Below, piece after piece: positions 16,852 to 24,179 of a DNA stretch of 35,518 nt. Each line of letters begins with the position of its first letter. Positions within the stretch are counted from its first letter, which is position 1. The notes under the pieces are model-generated. The model had not been told where the DNA came from, did no database searches, and saw only the letters and a program-made list of their open reading frames with translations. The stretch is from JBLNCE01 sp050260415 (GTDB lineage: Bacteria > Bacillota > UBA4882 > JAAYXC01): positions 1 to 35,518 of the forward strand of contig JBLNCE010000051.1 in assembly GCA_050260415.1 (NCBI GenBank), in the 5' to 3' direction. A program made the translations under genes and the position numbers.

Positions 16852-17298
16852 ATGCGTATTATCGGGTTGGATTACGGCGAACACCGGATCGGAGTGGCAA
16901 TCAGTGACGAACTTGGCTTGACGGCCCAGGCGGTCGAGGGCTATACTAGACAAGGTCGCCGCGCGGACCTCGCTTATCTCGCGCGGCTGGTGGGCGAGAC
17001 AGGCGCGGACACGATCGTGGTGGGTCTGCCGCTCAACATGAACGGCACGCGCGGACCCGCCGCCGAAGCCGCCGCGCGGTTCGGCCGGGACCTGGAGCGG
17101 ACAACAGGCTGCCGGGTCGTCTTTAGCGACGAGCGCTTGACGACCGTCGCCGCGCAGCGCGATCTGATCGCGCTGGATGTCTCGCGCGGCCGTCGCCGCC
17201 AGGTGGTGGACCAGACGGCCGCCGCCCTGATTCTCCAGGGATACCTGGATCGTCTGCGAAGGACTGGTGCATCAGAGCGCAAAGAACGGGAAGAATAA
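16852..17298 (+). CDS. ruvX: Holliday junction resolvase-like protein RuvX/YqgF
   Basis: A 148-residue RNase-H-fold nuclease of normal family length. The first catalytic aspartate lies in GLDYGEHRIGVAISDE (residues 4-19), the middle strand is DTIVVGLPLNMNGT, the FSDERLTT motif holds the second acidic residue near 90, and the last aspartate is in VVDQTAAALILQGYLD near 125. The family acts in pre-16S rRNA 5'-end maturation and possibly DNA junction processing. It starts with no gap after the aldo/keto reductase gene and is followed by a hairpin terminator, so it ends the long upstream operon. Position before DUF1292 and mltG is typical for Firmicutes. Confidence 0.95.
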   Translation: MRIIGLDYGEHRIGVAISDELGLTAQAVEGYTRQGRRADLAYLARLVGETGADTIVVGLPLNMNGTRGPAAEAAARFGRDLERTTGCRVVFSDERLTTVAAQRDLIALDVSRGRRRQVVDQTAAALILQGYLDRLRRTGASERKEREE

Positions 17299-17326
17299 GG
17301 CGGTGAGGCTTCGCTGCCGGGAACGC

Positions 17327-17346
17327 GCGGGGCGAGCCCGCTTTTT
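17327..17346 (+). terminator. Probable intrinsic terminator after ruvX
   Basis: GCGGG (17327-17331) and CCCGC (17337-17341) form a short GC stem with loop GCGAG, followed by TTTTT (17342-17346). It lies 29 bases past the ruvX stop. The stem has only five pairs, so termination may be partial, with some read-through into the DUF1292 gene. Confidence 0.5.
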
Positions 17347-17409
17347 CCGCCTGATCCACCGGGAGAAAGATGGGCGTCACGAGCGCCCGCAGTGTGAGGA
17401 GGAGCGAAC

Positions 17410-17706
17410 TTGGCTGATGAAAACTCCGACCTGGTAACCCTGGTTGACGAAGAGGGCCATGAGCACCAGTTTTCCTTGGTGGACGTGGTCGAACTGGAGG
17501 ATCGCCGCTACGCTCTGATGGTCCCCGTCGGGGAAGAAAAGGCCGGCGAAGAAGAAGAGGAGGAAGCCTTTATTTTCAGGTTGGAAACGGATGAAAAGGG
17601 TGATGACGTCCTGGTGGATATCGACGATGACGAGGAATTCGAGCGCGTTTGCGCCGCGTTTGACGAGTTAGACGAGGATTTCGACGACGAAGACGACGAA
17701 GAATAG
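17410..17706 (+). CDS. DUF1292 family acidic protein
   Basis: A 98-residue, very acidic protein. The N-terminal half is the DUF1292 fold (LVTLVDEEGHEHQFSLVDVVELEDRRYALMVP, given here in part as LVTLVDEEGHEHQF), followed by an acidic loop of repeated Glu and a C-terminal tail that is almost wholly Asp and Glu. DUF1292 proteins lie beside ruvX and mltG in most clostridia; their role is unknown. The TTG start has GAGGAG about eight bases upstream. The acidic tail is a low-complexity region, longer than in many homologues, and may bind basic partners such as ribosomal proteins or metal ions (inference). Confidence 0.88.
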   Translation: MADENSDLVTLVDEEGHEHQFSLVDVVELEDRRYALMVPVGEEKAGEEEEEEAFIFRLETDEKGDDVLVDIDDDEEFERVCAAFDELDEDFDDEDDEE

Positions 17707-17720
17707 CACGACAAACTGGT

Positions 17721-17749
17721 TTGCCATCCGCCTGCCGCTCCGGTATAAT
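17721..17749 (+). promoter_or_regulatory. Sigma-A-type promoter before mltG
   Basis: TTGCCA (17721-17726) and TATAAT (17744-17749) are separated by exactly 17 bases, an almost perfect vegetative promoter. The predicted start of transcription, near 17756, is only a few bases before the annotated GTG of mltG, so either the transcript is nearly leaderless or mltG starts further downstream. Confidence 0.75.
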
Positions 17750-17761
17750 GGTAGGCAGGGG

Positions 17762-18811
17762 GTGGGTCTACTGCCCATACCGATCTTGGTCAAGGACGGC
17801 CGCCCTTCATTGTGGCGGCTTTTCCCATTATTGGGGCTGGGCTTTCTGCTTGCCATCGGAGTCTGGCTGTTCTTTGGGTTGGCTCCGGCCGGAGCCACCG
17901 GCGCGCAGGCCGAGACAGTGGAGGTACCCTACGGGACCGGTATCGCCAGGATCGCCGTTCTACTGGAGGAACGCGGCCTGGTCCGCAACCCGCTGGTCTT
18001 CAGGATCTGGGCCAAGCTGACCGGCGGCGAACGGGCGGTCAAGGCCGGCGCCTACGCGCTGGCCCCCGACATGAGCGTGCCCAAGATTCTCTCCGTCCTG
18101 ACGGACGGACGTGAACTCATGGTCCGGGTCACGATTCCCGAAGGGGCAACCCTCAAGGAGATTGCGGCCATCCTGGATCGTCACGGCATCTCGGCGCCGG
18201 AGACCTTTCTCGCCAGGGCGAACGATCCCGCTTTGATCCGTGAGGTGGCACCGGATGCCGAAGGCGCGGGCCTGGAAGGATTCCTCTTCCCGGACACGTA
18301 TTTCCTCTCGGCCCGGGCTGGGGCCGAAGGCGCGATCCGGATGATGGCCGGACGCTTTGCGGAGGTCGTGACCCCGGCCATGCGGGATAAAGCCAAGTCA
18401 ATGGGCAGAAGCATCCGGGAGATCGCGATCATGGCCTCGATCGTCGAGCACGAGGCCAAACGCCAGGCGGACAGGCCCCGGATCGCGACGGTCTTCTATA
18501 ATCGTCTGCGGCTGGGTATGCCGCTGCAGTCCTGCGCCACGGTCCAGTATGCCCTGGGCGAGCATAAAGAACGCCTGCTCTACGAGGATCTGCAGGTGGC
18601 CTCGCCGTACAATACCTACCTTCGCCGCGGCCTGCCCCCGGGCCCCATCGGCAGCCCCGGCCTGGCCTCGCTCGAGGCCGCCCTCAACCCGGCCCCCGGT
18701 CGCGAACTGTATTTCGTCGCGCGGCCGGACGGCTCGCACGTCTTTTCCGAGACGTACCGGGAGCATCTGCGGGCGCAGAGGGAGATAGAAAGAGCGGGCA
18801 ATGGGCGATAA
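17762..18811 (+). CDS. mltG: Endolytic murein transglycosylase MltG (YceG-like)
   Basis: Cleaves nascent peptidoglycan glycan strands, producing ends that limit chain length; anchored in the membrane with the enzyme outside. About 349 residues: a membrane helix at 22-41 (LFPLLGLGFLLAIGVWLFFGL), a LysM-like region (TVEVPYGTGIARIAVLLEERG), then the YceG core with EGFLFPDTYFL and the catalytic glutamate in SIVEHEAKR near 225. Further conserved motifs are ATVFYNRLRLGMPLQSCATVQYALG (in part) and SPYNTYLRRGLPPGPIGSPG. Length and motif order are normal. The GTG at 17762 has AGGGGG upstream but lies very near the predicted transcription start; a TTG at 17788 is another in-frame possibility. A strong terminator follows. 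Confidence 0.93.
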   Translation: MGLLPIPILVKDGRPSLWRLFPLLGLGFLLAIGVWLFFGLAPAGATGAQAETVEVPYGTGIARIAVLLEERGLVRNPLVFRIWAKLTGGERAVKAGAYALAPDMSVPKILSVLTDGRELMVRVTIPEGATLKEIAAILDRHGISAPETFLARANDPALIREVAPDAEGAGLEGFLFPDTYFLSARAGAEGAIRMMAGRFAEVVTPAMRDKAKSMGRSIREIAIMASIVEHEAKRQADRPRIATVFYNRLRLGMPLQSCATVQYALGEHKERLLYEDLQVASPYNTYLRRGLPPGPIGSPGLASLEAALNPAPGRELYFVARPDGSHVFSETYREHLRAQREIERAGNGR

Positions 18812-18865
18812 GTGCCATAAGATATAGATACGCACCACCCCACAAGCACGCATCTGCGCGACCAG

Positions 18866-18898
18866 AAAGGCGTCGAAGACTTCGGCGCCTTTTAGTTT
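18866..18898 (+). terminator. Intrinsic terminator after mltG
   Basis: AAAGGCGTCGAAG (18866-18878) and CTTCGGCGCCTTT (18880-18892) pair along 13 positions with one G-U wobble, followed by TTTTAGTTT. It is 55 bases past the mltG stop. The arms are symmetrical, but the T-run on the opposite strand is short. Confidence 0.8.
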
Positions 18899-18984
18899 GG
18901 CTGCAAGTATTGCTCCAGCGCCTCGAGGACGGGTTCGTTCTTGGGGCGTCTATACACACCTATCAAACCCCGCCGGATTGGCAT
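18892..18984 (-). CDS. Possible 30-residue ORF opposite the PBP promoter
   Basis: A minus-strand frame from ATG 18984 to TAA 18892 encodes 30 residues, ending VYRRPKNEPVLEALEQYLQPN without its last few being unusual. The C-terminal part looks like a real amphipathic helix (VLEALEQYL), and its stop codon sits at the edge of the terminator arms. There is no GGAGG-type site upstream, and I do not recognise the family. It may be a gene, a remnant of the end of a larger gene, or chance. Confidence 0.2.
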   Translation of the reverse strand: MPIRRGLIGVYRRPKNEPVLEALEQYLQPN

Positions 18985-19006
18985 ACTAAGTCCGGGAGGT
19001 GTCTCT

Positions 19007-20479
19007 TTGTCCAAAAGGATCCTGATCCTCCGGGCGCTCATGGCGGTGTGTTTCATTGCGTTGGCCACGCGGCTCTGGCGCTTGGGCTGGCAAGATGCCT
19101 ACGAGATGACGCTCAAGACCTGCCGGCAGCGTTTGGCGGTCGAGACCGGTACCGGTTGGTCGCGCGGCGACTTTTACGACCGGGAGGGGCTTCCCCTCAC
19201 CAACCGCCTGGAGGGCGGCGCCCATGGACGGCCATCGTCCGACCGTTACGGGGAACGGCCGCTGGCGGTCCATCTCCTGGGTTACGTCAACCCCGGGGAT
19301 GGGCGCGGCGCTTCCGGGCTCGAGGAGGCTTGCGACGATCTGCTTGCGCAGGGTCCGGGCCGAGCCGTGGCCACGGTGGTGGACGGCCATCAGCGCCCCA
19401 TTCCCGGTCTCGGCGTGCGTGTGGTCCGGCCGCCGTCCGATGCGCCCGGCAACGTTCGCCTGACGATCCATCGCGGCTTGCAGGCCAAAGTGGACGAGAT
19501 CGCCGATCGGACTCTACCCAAAGGCGCGATCGTGGTCATGTCCCCCTGGACGGGGGAGATCCTGGCCTTGGCGAGCAGACCGGCATTTGACCCCAATCAT
19601 CCCGCCGCCGGCCTTGGCGCGGCAGGTGCGCCGTTTATCAACCGCGCCTTGGCGGCGTACCAACCCGGCTCCGTCTTCAAGTTGGTGGTTTTGGCAGCGG
19701 CCCTCGAGGAGGATCCAGAGGCCTTTTGGCAAATATACCGCGACCCCGGCCGCTTGGAACTGGGAATGCTCCGTTTTAGCTGCCCCGGCCAGGGCCATGG
19801 CGAGGTCACACTGGCCGACGCGCTGGCTTTCTCCTGTAATACGACCTTTATTCGGCTGGGACTCGCGCTCGGGGCCAAGAAACTCGTGCGCATGGCGGAA
19901 CGGTTAGGGTTCGGCCTGCCGGTCCTCCAGGACCTATCCGGCGAGCACCCTGGCGAACTGCCGCCGGCGTATGGCCAGACGCCGGGCGACGTGGCCAATG
20001 CTTCCATCGGTCAGGGGGGAGTATTGGCCACGCCCGTTCAGATCGCGCGTTTGGTCTCCGCCATCGCCAACGGCGGTTTTCTGGTCACGGGAAAGGTCAT
20101 GCTCGGGATGGAGGATAGCGGGGGAAGATTTCAGCCGTTTGGGGAGAGTCATGCGCCGGTTCGCGTGCTATCGCAAGAAACGGCGCGGCGCATGCGGGAC
20201 ATGATGGCGGGCGTCGTACGGTACGGCACGGGACGTGCGGCCGCGATTCCCGCGGGCGCCGGCGGCAAGACCGGAACCGCGCAGACGGGCCGCAGCGACG
20301 AGCGCGGGCGGCGCCTCAATCACGCATGGTTCGCAGGCTTCGCCCCCCTGACGCGGCCCGCCTGTGTCGCGGTCGTCTTTGCGGAGGAAGGAGGTTCGGG
20401 CGCGCAGGTGGCCGCACCGATCTTTAATCAGGTGATGGCGGCGGCTCTAGCTTGTATGGAGGGAAGGACTGGCACATGA
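19007..20479 (+). CDS. Class B penicillin-binding protein (transpeptidase)
   Basis: A peptidoglycan DD-transpeptidase of about 490 residues. An N-terminal membrane anchor (ILILRALMAVCFIALATRLW) is followed by a short dimerisation/pedestal domain with RGDFYDREGLPL near 53-64 and HLLGYVNPGDGRGASGLEEACDDLL (the family GxxGLE motif). The transpeptidase domain carries the serine in SVFK (residue 222), SCN near 276 and KTGTAQT near 420. There are no PASTA domains. The pedestal is short, as in sporulation-associated PBP2/SpoVD-like proteins, and sigK follows directly, which suggests a sporulation role (inference). TTG 19007 has GGGAGGT six bases upstream, so the longer in-frame start at 18941 is rejected. 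A CATACTA at 18982-18988 resembles a sigma-G/F -10 element but lies very close to the ribosome site. Confidence 0.92.
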   Translation: MSKRILILRALMAVCFIALATRLWRLGWQDAYEMTLKTCRQRLAVETGTGWSRGDFYDREGLPLTNRLEGGAHGRPSSDRYGERPLAVHLLGYVNPGDGRGASGLEEACDDLLAQGPGRAVATVVDGHQRPIPGLGVRVVRPPSDAPGNVRLTIHRGLQAKVDEIADRTLPKGAIVVMSPWTGEILALASRPAFDPNHPAAGLGAAGAPFINRALAAYQPGSVFKLVVLAAALEEDPEAFWQIYRDPGRLELGMLRFSCPGQGHGEVTLADALAFSCNTTFIRLGLALGAKKLVRMAERLGFGLPVLQDLSGEHPGELPPAYGQTPGDVANASIGQGGVLATPVQIARLVSAIANGGFLVTGKVMLGMEDSGGRFQPFGESHAPVRVLSQETARRMRDMMAGVVRYGTGRAAAIPAGAGGKTGTAQTGRSDERGRRLNHAWFAGFAPLTRPACVAVVFAEEGGSGAQVAAPIFNQVMAAALACMEGRTGT

Positions 20480-20499
20480 AAGGCTGGAGGCACATAGGC

Positions 20500-20527
20500 T
20501 AGTTAGGCGGGGTCAGTCCGCCAACTA
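20500..20527 (+). terminator. Hairpin between the PBP gene and sigK
   Basis: TAGTT-A-GGCGG (20500-20510) and CCGCCAACTA (20518-20527) form a ten-pair stem with one bulged A. No T-run follows, so it may act as an mRNA-stabilising or pausing hairpin rather than a full terminator. Confidence 0.4.
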
Positions 20528-20555
20528 CCCCGACGTCGGCGGGAGGTGGCACTGC

Positions 20556-21266
20556 ATGGTGCTCCCCGTTATCGGGGCTGCGGTCGATTTTTTTCTGAAC
20601 GGTCTTCTTACCCTACTATCCTATATCAGCAGCGGAAATGTCTTCCCCCTGCCCTTGAGTGAAGCCGAGGAGGCGGCGCTTCTGCTCCGTCTCGAACAAG
20701 GGGACGGCGCGGCACGCAACATTCTGATCGAGCGAAACCTCCGTCTGGTTGCCCACATCGTCAAGAAGTTCGACAGTACCGGTGACGATACCGAGGATCT
20801 GATCTCCATCGGCACCATCGGCTTGATTAAGGGAATCAACACTTACAAACGGAACCGCAATACGCGTTTGGCTACTTATGCCGCGCGTTGCATCGAGAAC
20901 GAGATTCTCATGCATCTGCGGGCGGCCAAAAAAAACCGCAACGACGTCATGCTCTGCGAGCCAATCGGGGCGGATAAGGAAGGCAACGAGATTACCCTCC
21001 TCGACCTCCTGGATACCGGGCCGGAGATCGTCACCGAAGAAGTGGAAGTCCGGATGGAGCGGGAAAAACTACGGCAGAAGCTGGGTGAACTCAGCCGCCG
21101 TGAGAAGATGGTGCTCGAACTTCGGTACGGGCTGGCGGACGGCATTACCAGAACCCAACGGGAGATCTCAAGGATGCTTGGTATCTCGCGCTCCTACGTG
21201 TCTCGCATCGAAAAGAAGGCCCTGCGAAAGCTCTGCCGCGATATGCAGAACGAGGGCTTCCGCTAG
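20556..21266 (+). CDS. sigK: Sporulation RNA polymerase sigma factor K
   Basis: A 236-residue sigma-70-family factor for the late mother-cell programme of endospore formation. A hydrophobic N-terminal stretch (AAVDFFLNGLLTLLSYIS) is the expected pro-sequence that holds it inactive at the membrane until cleavage by SpoIVFB. Region 2 follows (RNLRLVAHIVKKF, EDLISIGTIGLIKGI, TYAARCIENEILMHLR) and region 4 has a helix-turn-helix (TQREISRMLGISRSYVSRIEKKAL). The gene is continuous, so there is no skin-type prophage interruption. The ATG has GGGAGG nine bases upstream. The sequence is closer in pattern to SigK than to SigE because of the short pro-region ending near LPLSEAEE. This gene identifies the organism as a spore former or a recent descendant of one. 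Confidence 0.93.
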   Translation: MVLPVIGAAVDFFLNGLLTLLSYISSGNVFPLPLSEAEEAALLLRLEQGDGAARNILIERNLRLVAHIVKKFDSTGDDTEDLISIGTIGLIKGINTYKRNRNTRLATYAARCIENEILMHLRAAKKNRNDVMLCEPIGADKEGNEITLLDLLDTGPEIVTEEVEVRMEREKLRQKLGELSRREKMVLELRYGLADGITRTQREISRMLGISRSYVSRIEKKALRKLCRDMQNEGFR

Positions 21267-21346
21267 CAAGGGACCGGCGCCTCGCAGTCGAAAGCCATGG
21301 CGGACTTTGATATTGGGACTTTTAGACCTTCGACGCACCGGCGTTG

Positions 21347-21355
21347 TGGTATAAT
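21347..21355 (+). promoter_or_regulatory. Extended -10 promoter before yqeG
   Basis: TGGTATAAT at 21347-21355 is a perfect extended -10 element (TGnTATAAT). No strong -35 is seen at 17 bases, which is usual for extended -10 promoters. It lies 46 bases before the yqeG ATG and within the gap after sigK. Confidence 0.65.
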
Positions 21356-21400
21356 ATGATCGCTTGCGGATACGGTATGGAGATGGTAAGGAGGTCGTTC

Positions 21401-21907
21401 ATGCTCAAAAAACTCTGTCCGTGCGATCAGGTGGAGTCCGTCTTCGACCTCGACCCGGCGCTTCTGGCGCGCCAAGGCATAAAGGGAATCATCCTGGATC
21501 TGGATAATACCCTCGTCGAGTGGGGCGCGAACACGATCGACGATCGGATGAAGACCTGGGTCGATCGTTTCAAAGAAGCCGGTTTCAAACTATGTATCGT
21601 CTCGAACGCCTTGCCGCAGCGGGTGGAGAATGTCGCCGCCGCACTTGGCATCCCCGGGGTTCCCCAGGCGACCAAGCCGCTCAAGATCCCCTTCCGGCGC
21701 GCCTTGGAACTCTTGGGTACCCTGCCGGAGGAGACGGCGGTGGTCGGCGACCAGCTTTTCACGGACATTCTCGGCGGCAACCGGATGGATCTTTACACCA
21801 TCTGGACGCCGCCGATCAGCAAGACCGAGTTTGTCAGCACACGGGCGGTGCGGCACCTGGAGCGGCTGGTCGTCAAGCGTTTCCGAAAGCGCGGTCTCCT
21901 GGCGTGA
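21401..21907 (+). CDS. yqeG: YqeG family HAD IIIA-type phosphatase
   Basis: A 168-residue HAD-superfamily hydrolase. The nucleophile motif is ILDLDNTLVEWG (residues 31-42, DxDxT form), motif II lies in CIVSNALPQ, a conserved lysine is in ATKPLKIPF, and the acidic motif III is GDQLFTDILGGN near 125. This length and order match YqeG, which is encoded with YqeH in nearly all Firmicutes and is thought to help ribosome assembly or nucleotide phosphate metabolism. ATG 21401 has AAGGAGGT five bases upstream, so the longer in-frame starts at 21344 or later are rejected. It overlaps yqeH by four bases. Confidence 0.93.
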   Translation: MLKKLCPCDQVESVFDLDPALLARQGIKGIILDLDNTLVEWGANTIDDRMKTWVDRFKEAGFKLCIVSNALPQRVENVAAALGIPGVPQATKPLKIPFRRALELLGTLPEETAVVGDQLFTDILGGNRMDLYTIWTPPISKTEFVSTRAVRHLERLVVKRFRKRGLLA

Positions 21908-23055
21908 ACAGCCGTTGCCCCGGCTGCGGCGCGCCCTTTCAGCAAGACGCCCCCGAAGAGCCGGGTTACCTGCCATCCAGTTTGACGGAGATAGGGGCGG
22001 GGACGGTCTGCCGGCGTTGTTTCCGTCTCAAACATTACGGGCGGACGGAAGGACGGCACCTCACCGCGGCCGAAGCTTACGCTCAGATCCGCAAGGCGCT
22101 GGCGCCCGCCGACGCCGTGGTCCTTGTGACCGAGATCGGCGACTTCGAGGGAAGTCTGCCGCCGCCCGGTCTTCTCCCAATGGACAAGCCCCTGATTATC
22201 CTGCTCAACAAGGCCGACCTACTGCCCCCCAAGACGCCGGCGCGGGAAGCGGCGGCATGGGCGCGCGCCCGCTGGCTGGCAAGCGGACGGGGACCCGCGC
22301 CAAAGGCCGTCTTGCCGATCAGCGCGGCGCGCGGGGCGGGCCTGGCGCCGGTGGCGGAGCGCTTGAGGACGCATGCGGGAGACCGTCGTGTGGTGGCCGT
22401 ACTGGGCGCGACGAGCGTCGGCAAGTCAACGCTGATGCGGCGGATATTGGCTGATACCGGTGCCGCGTCAATGCCGACGGTCTCGCGTTACCACGGCACG
22501 ACACAGGCCGCTACGCGCTGGTATGTCGAGGATCTGGACCTTACGCTCTACGACACTCCCGGCTTTGTGCCCGGCGATCGGATGGGCGATCATCTTTGCC
22601 CGGCCTGCGCCGCCCAACTTGTGCAGGAACGGGCGCTGACCGGCAAACTCTTCGGCGTATCCCCCGGCCAAGCACTGGTCATGGGCGGTTTCGCCGCATT
22701 CGCCCTGCGGGCCGAGGAGCCGCGCACCTTTCTGTGCTACGCCGGCGGCGGGGTGGTCTTCCATCGTACGGGTGAGGCCAAGGCGGAGGAACTGCTGGCG
22801 GAGAAGCCCGCGTGGCTGCTGCCGTGGGCTTGCGCCGATTGCCGGCAGGACCGGCCCCGGCGCCGCGAGGAGGTCCTGCTGGCCATAAATGAGGACCTGG
22901 TCGTGGCTGGTTTGGGTTGGATCTCCCTGCGGGGCGGTCCCGCCGTCATCCGGGCGACCGTGCCAGAGGGCGTAAGGATCGTGCGCCGGCCGGCGCTCTT
23001 CGCCCCGCGGGGCAATCACGGGAAGTCCGCCAGAAACTCGAGAAACACGCGATAA
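21904..23055 (+). CDS. yqeH: Ribosome biogenesis GTPase YqeH
   Basis: A circularly permuted GTPase of about 383 residues needed for 30S subunit assembly. A zinc finger opens the protein (CPGCG ... CRRCFRLKHYG, residues 4-45). The GTPase motifs come in permuted order: G4 NKAD near 100, G5 ISAARG near 140, G1 GATSVGKST near 168, then G2 (GTTQ) and G3 DTPGF near 220. The C-terminal domain includes CADCRQ and is typical of YqeH. The GTG start overlaps the yqeG stop (GTGA) and is translationally coupled. In many genomes aroE and yhbY follow; here they do not. Confidence 0.93.
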   Translation: MNSRCPGCGAPFQQDAPEEPGYLPSSLTEIGAGTVCRRCFRLKHYGRTEGRHLTAAEAYAQIRKALAPADAVVLVTEIGDFEGSLPPPGLLPMDKPLIILLNKADLLPPKTPAREAAAWARARWLASGRGPAPKAVLPISAARGAGLAPVAERLRTHAGDRRVVAVLGATSVGKSTLMRRILADTGAASMPTVSRYHGTTQAATRWYVEDLDLTLYDTPGFVPGDRMGDHLCPACAAQLVQERALTGKLFGVSPGQALVMGGFAAFALRAEEPRTFLCYAGGGVVFHRTGEAKAEELLAEKPAWLLPWACADCRQDRPRRREEVLLAINEDLVVAGLGWISLRGGPAVIRATVPEGVRIVRRPALFAPRGNHGKSARNSRNTR

Positions 23056-23201
23056 CGGAACCTGCGTACGCGCACGCGCACGACGGTTGAGCCAAGGCAT
23101 GGGTTTTTATTCTCGCCCCGACGGCGCAAGGGGATCTTGGCTGCATAATCCCGGGCTTTTTCCCATATACTCCTTCCAGGGACAAGCTGGGAGGAGTCGG
23201 A

Positions 23202-23390
23202 ATGGAACGCCTCTATGCCATCGATTTCGAACGCGCGCGCGGCGCCAGCGGCGGCGAGATACTGCGCGGGATGCGGGCCGCGGTCGGCAGAGCCAAGCGC
23301 ACGGCCGGCGGCGAACGCCATCTCACCGGTATCGCCCTGGGTGAGCGCGGCGAGAAACTCCTCTTCTGCTTCAGACTCGGCAAAAAGTAG
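23202..23390 (+). CDS. Small hypothetical protein, 62 residues
   Basis: A short basic protein I do not recognise. It contains a helix-like stretch (GGEILRGMRAAVGRAKRTA) and a C-terminal strand (EKLLFCFRLGKK). The ATG has GGGAGGAG five bases upstream, and TATACT at 23166-23171 may be part of a promoter, which together support a real gene. It lies between yqeH and a PH-like membrane protein gene. No transmembrane segment or metal motif is seen. Confidence 0.55.
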   Translation: MERLYAIDFERARGASGGEILRGMRAAVGRAKRTAGGERHLTGIALGERGEKLLFCFRLGKK

Positions 23391-23432
23391 CCCCGGCACG
23401 CGCGCGCAGGGGCAGACTTGGGAGGTAACCGG

Positions 23433-23876
23433 ATGCCCCTCACGCGCCGCCTGACCCCGAACATCATCCTGATCGTCCTGGTCCTTCTGGGCTTGGCGTA
23501 CATCACCGCCAGGGATGCGTATGTGGCCCGCCAATTGCATTACGACCTCACGGCCGAAGCGCTGGTCATCCGCTACCGCCGCGAACGGGTAGTGCTCCCG
23601 TACGGCGCCATCCGCTCGGTGACCTTTTTTCGCGAACCGATGCCGTTGCGCGGTTCCTGGTTCACCACCCTCGGCCGGAGCAGGTTCGGCCGGTACTACC
23701 TCGAGGGGGTCGGCCAGGTGGAGATGTACGCGGCCGACGCCAAACGCCCGCTCATCGTGGTCAAGCAGGGGTATACCCAATACGGCTTAACGCCCGCGGA
23801 GGCCGGGGAATTCCACCGGCGGCTCCTGGACAGGCTCCCAAGGGGTGTACCGCGGGCAAGCCTCAGGGCCGAATAA
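23433..23876 (+). CDS. Membrane-anchored PH-like domain protein
   Basis: A 147-residue protein with one N-terminal membrane helix (NIILIVLVLLGLAYITA) followed by a bacterial PH-like beta-sandwich: YDLTAEALVIRYRRERVVLPYGAIRSVTF is the typical start (DLTAEALVIRY, then LPYGAIRSV), and a C-terminal helix contains PAEAGEFHRRLLDRL. This type is annotated as PH domain-containing (formerly DUF) and sits at the membrane; function unknown. ATG 23433 has GGGAGGT six bases upstream. It is the last gene of the rightward run before the sulfur locus. Confidence 0.75.
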   Translation: MPLTRRLTPNIILIVLVLLGLAYITARDAYVARQLHYDLTAEALVIRYRRERVVLPYGAIRSVTFFREPMPLRGSWFTTLGRSRFGRYYLEGVGQVEMYAADAKRPLIVVKQGYTQYGLTPAEAGEFHRRLLDRLPRGVPRASLRAE

Positions 23877-24142
23877 CCAGTCGGGGCGGGAGAGCAACTA
23901 TCTCGCGGGAATCTTCCTCGCCATGACTCAGTCCCTCTTCTTCGCGCGGCTCTTCACGGAGCCGACGATGGTAATCCCCAATGCGATCACCGTGTGGCAT
24001 ATTTTCGTCGTATACGCCTTGTGGGGCGGCATGGATGCCGGAATGGTGAACTGCCGTAACCACTTCCGTCACGGCACTGTTCTCGGCGGAGAGAGACTTT
24101 TCTTCGGCACACCCTTGATCGAGTTGCAATATTCTATTATCA
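23877..24142. other. Gap before the ArsR gene, no confident gene
   Basis: No gene is well supported. A minus-strand frame (24129 to 23863, 88 codons) reads acidic and hydrophilic (DENMPHGDRIGDYHRR) with protein-like composition, but starts with TTG, lacks a ribosome site and runs into the end of the PH-like gene. Plus-strand frames are no better. It may be a decayed gene or simply the promoter upstream region. Confidence 0.35.
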
Positions 24143-24166
24143 TTATATATGGATATGGATATATAA
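24143..24166 (+). promoter_or_regulatory. AT-rich palindrome, candidate ArsR operator and promoter
   Basis: TTATATAT (24143-24150) and ATATATAA (24159-24166) are perfect 8-base inverted arms around GGATATGG, in sharp contrast to the GC-rich surroundings. ArsR/SmtB repressors bind AT-rich palindromes of this kind over their own promoter. TTGCAA at 24124-24129 with TATATG at 24146-24151 (16-base gap) could be the promoter, with its -10 inside the palindrome. The ArsR gene starts 14 bases downstream after AAGGAGG. Confidence 0.55.
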
Positions 24167-24179
24167 GGAGGACCAAGAG

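Noticed and set aside
16550..16953. Minus-strand ORFs across the aldo/keto reductase and other plus-strand genes
   Set aside because: Many long antisense frames exist because of the high GC content; they have no ribosome sites or domain patterns.
21520..21903. Long N-terminal extension of YqeH
   Set aside because: It is the out-of-frame shadow of yqeG; the zinc finger that starts YqeH begins at the GTG 21904.
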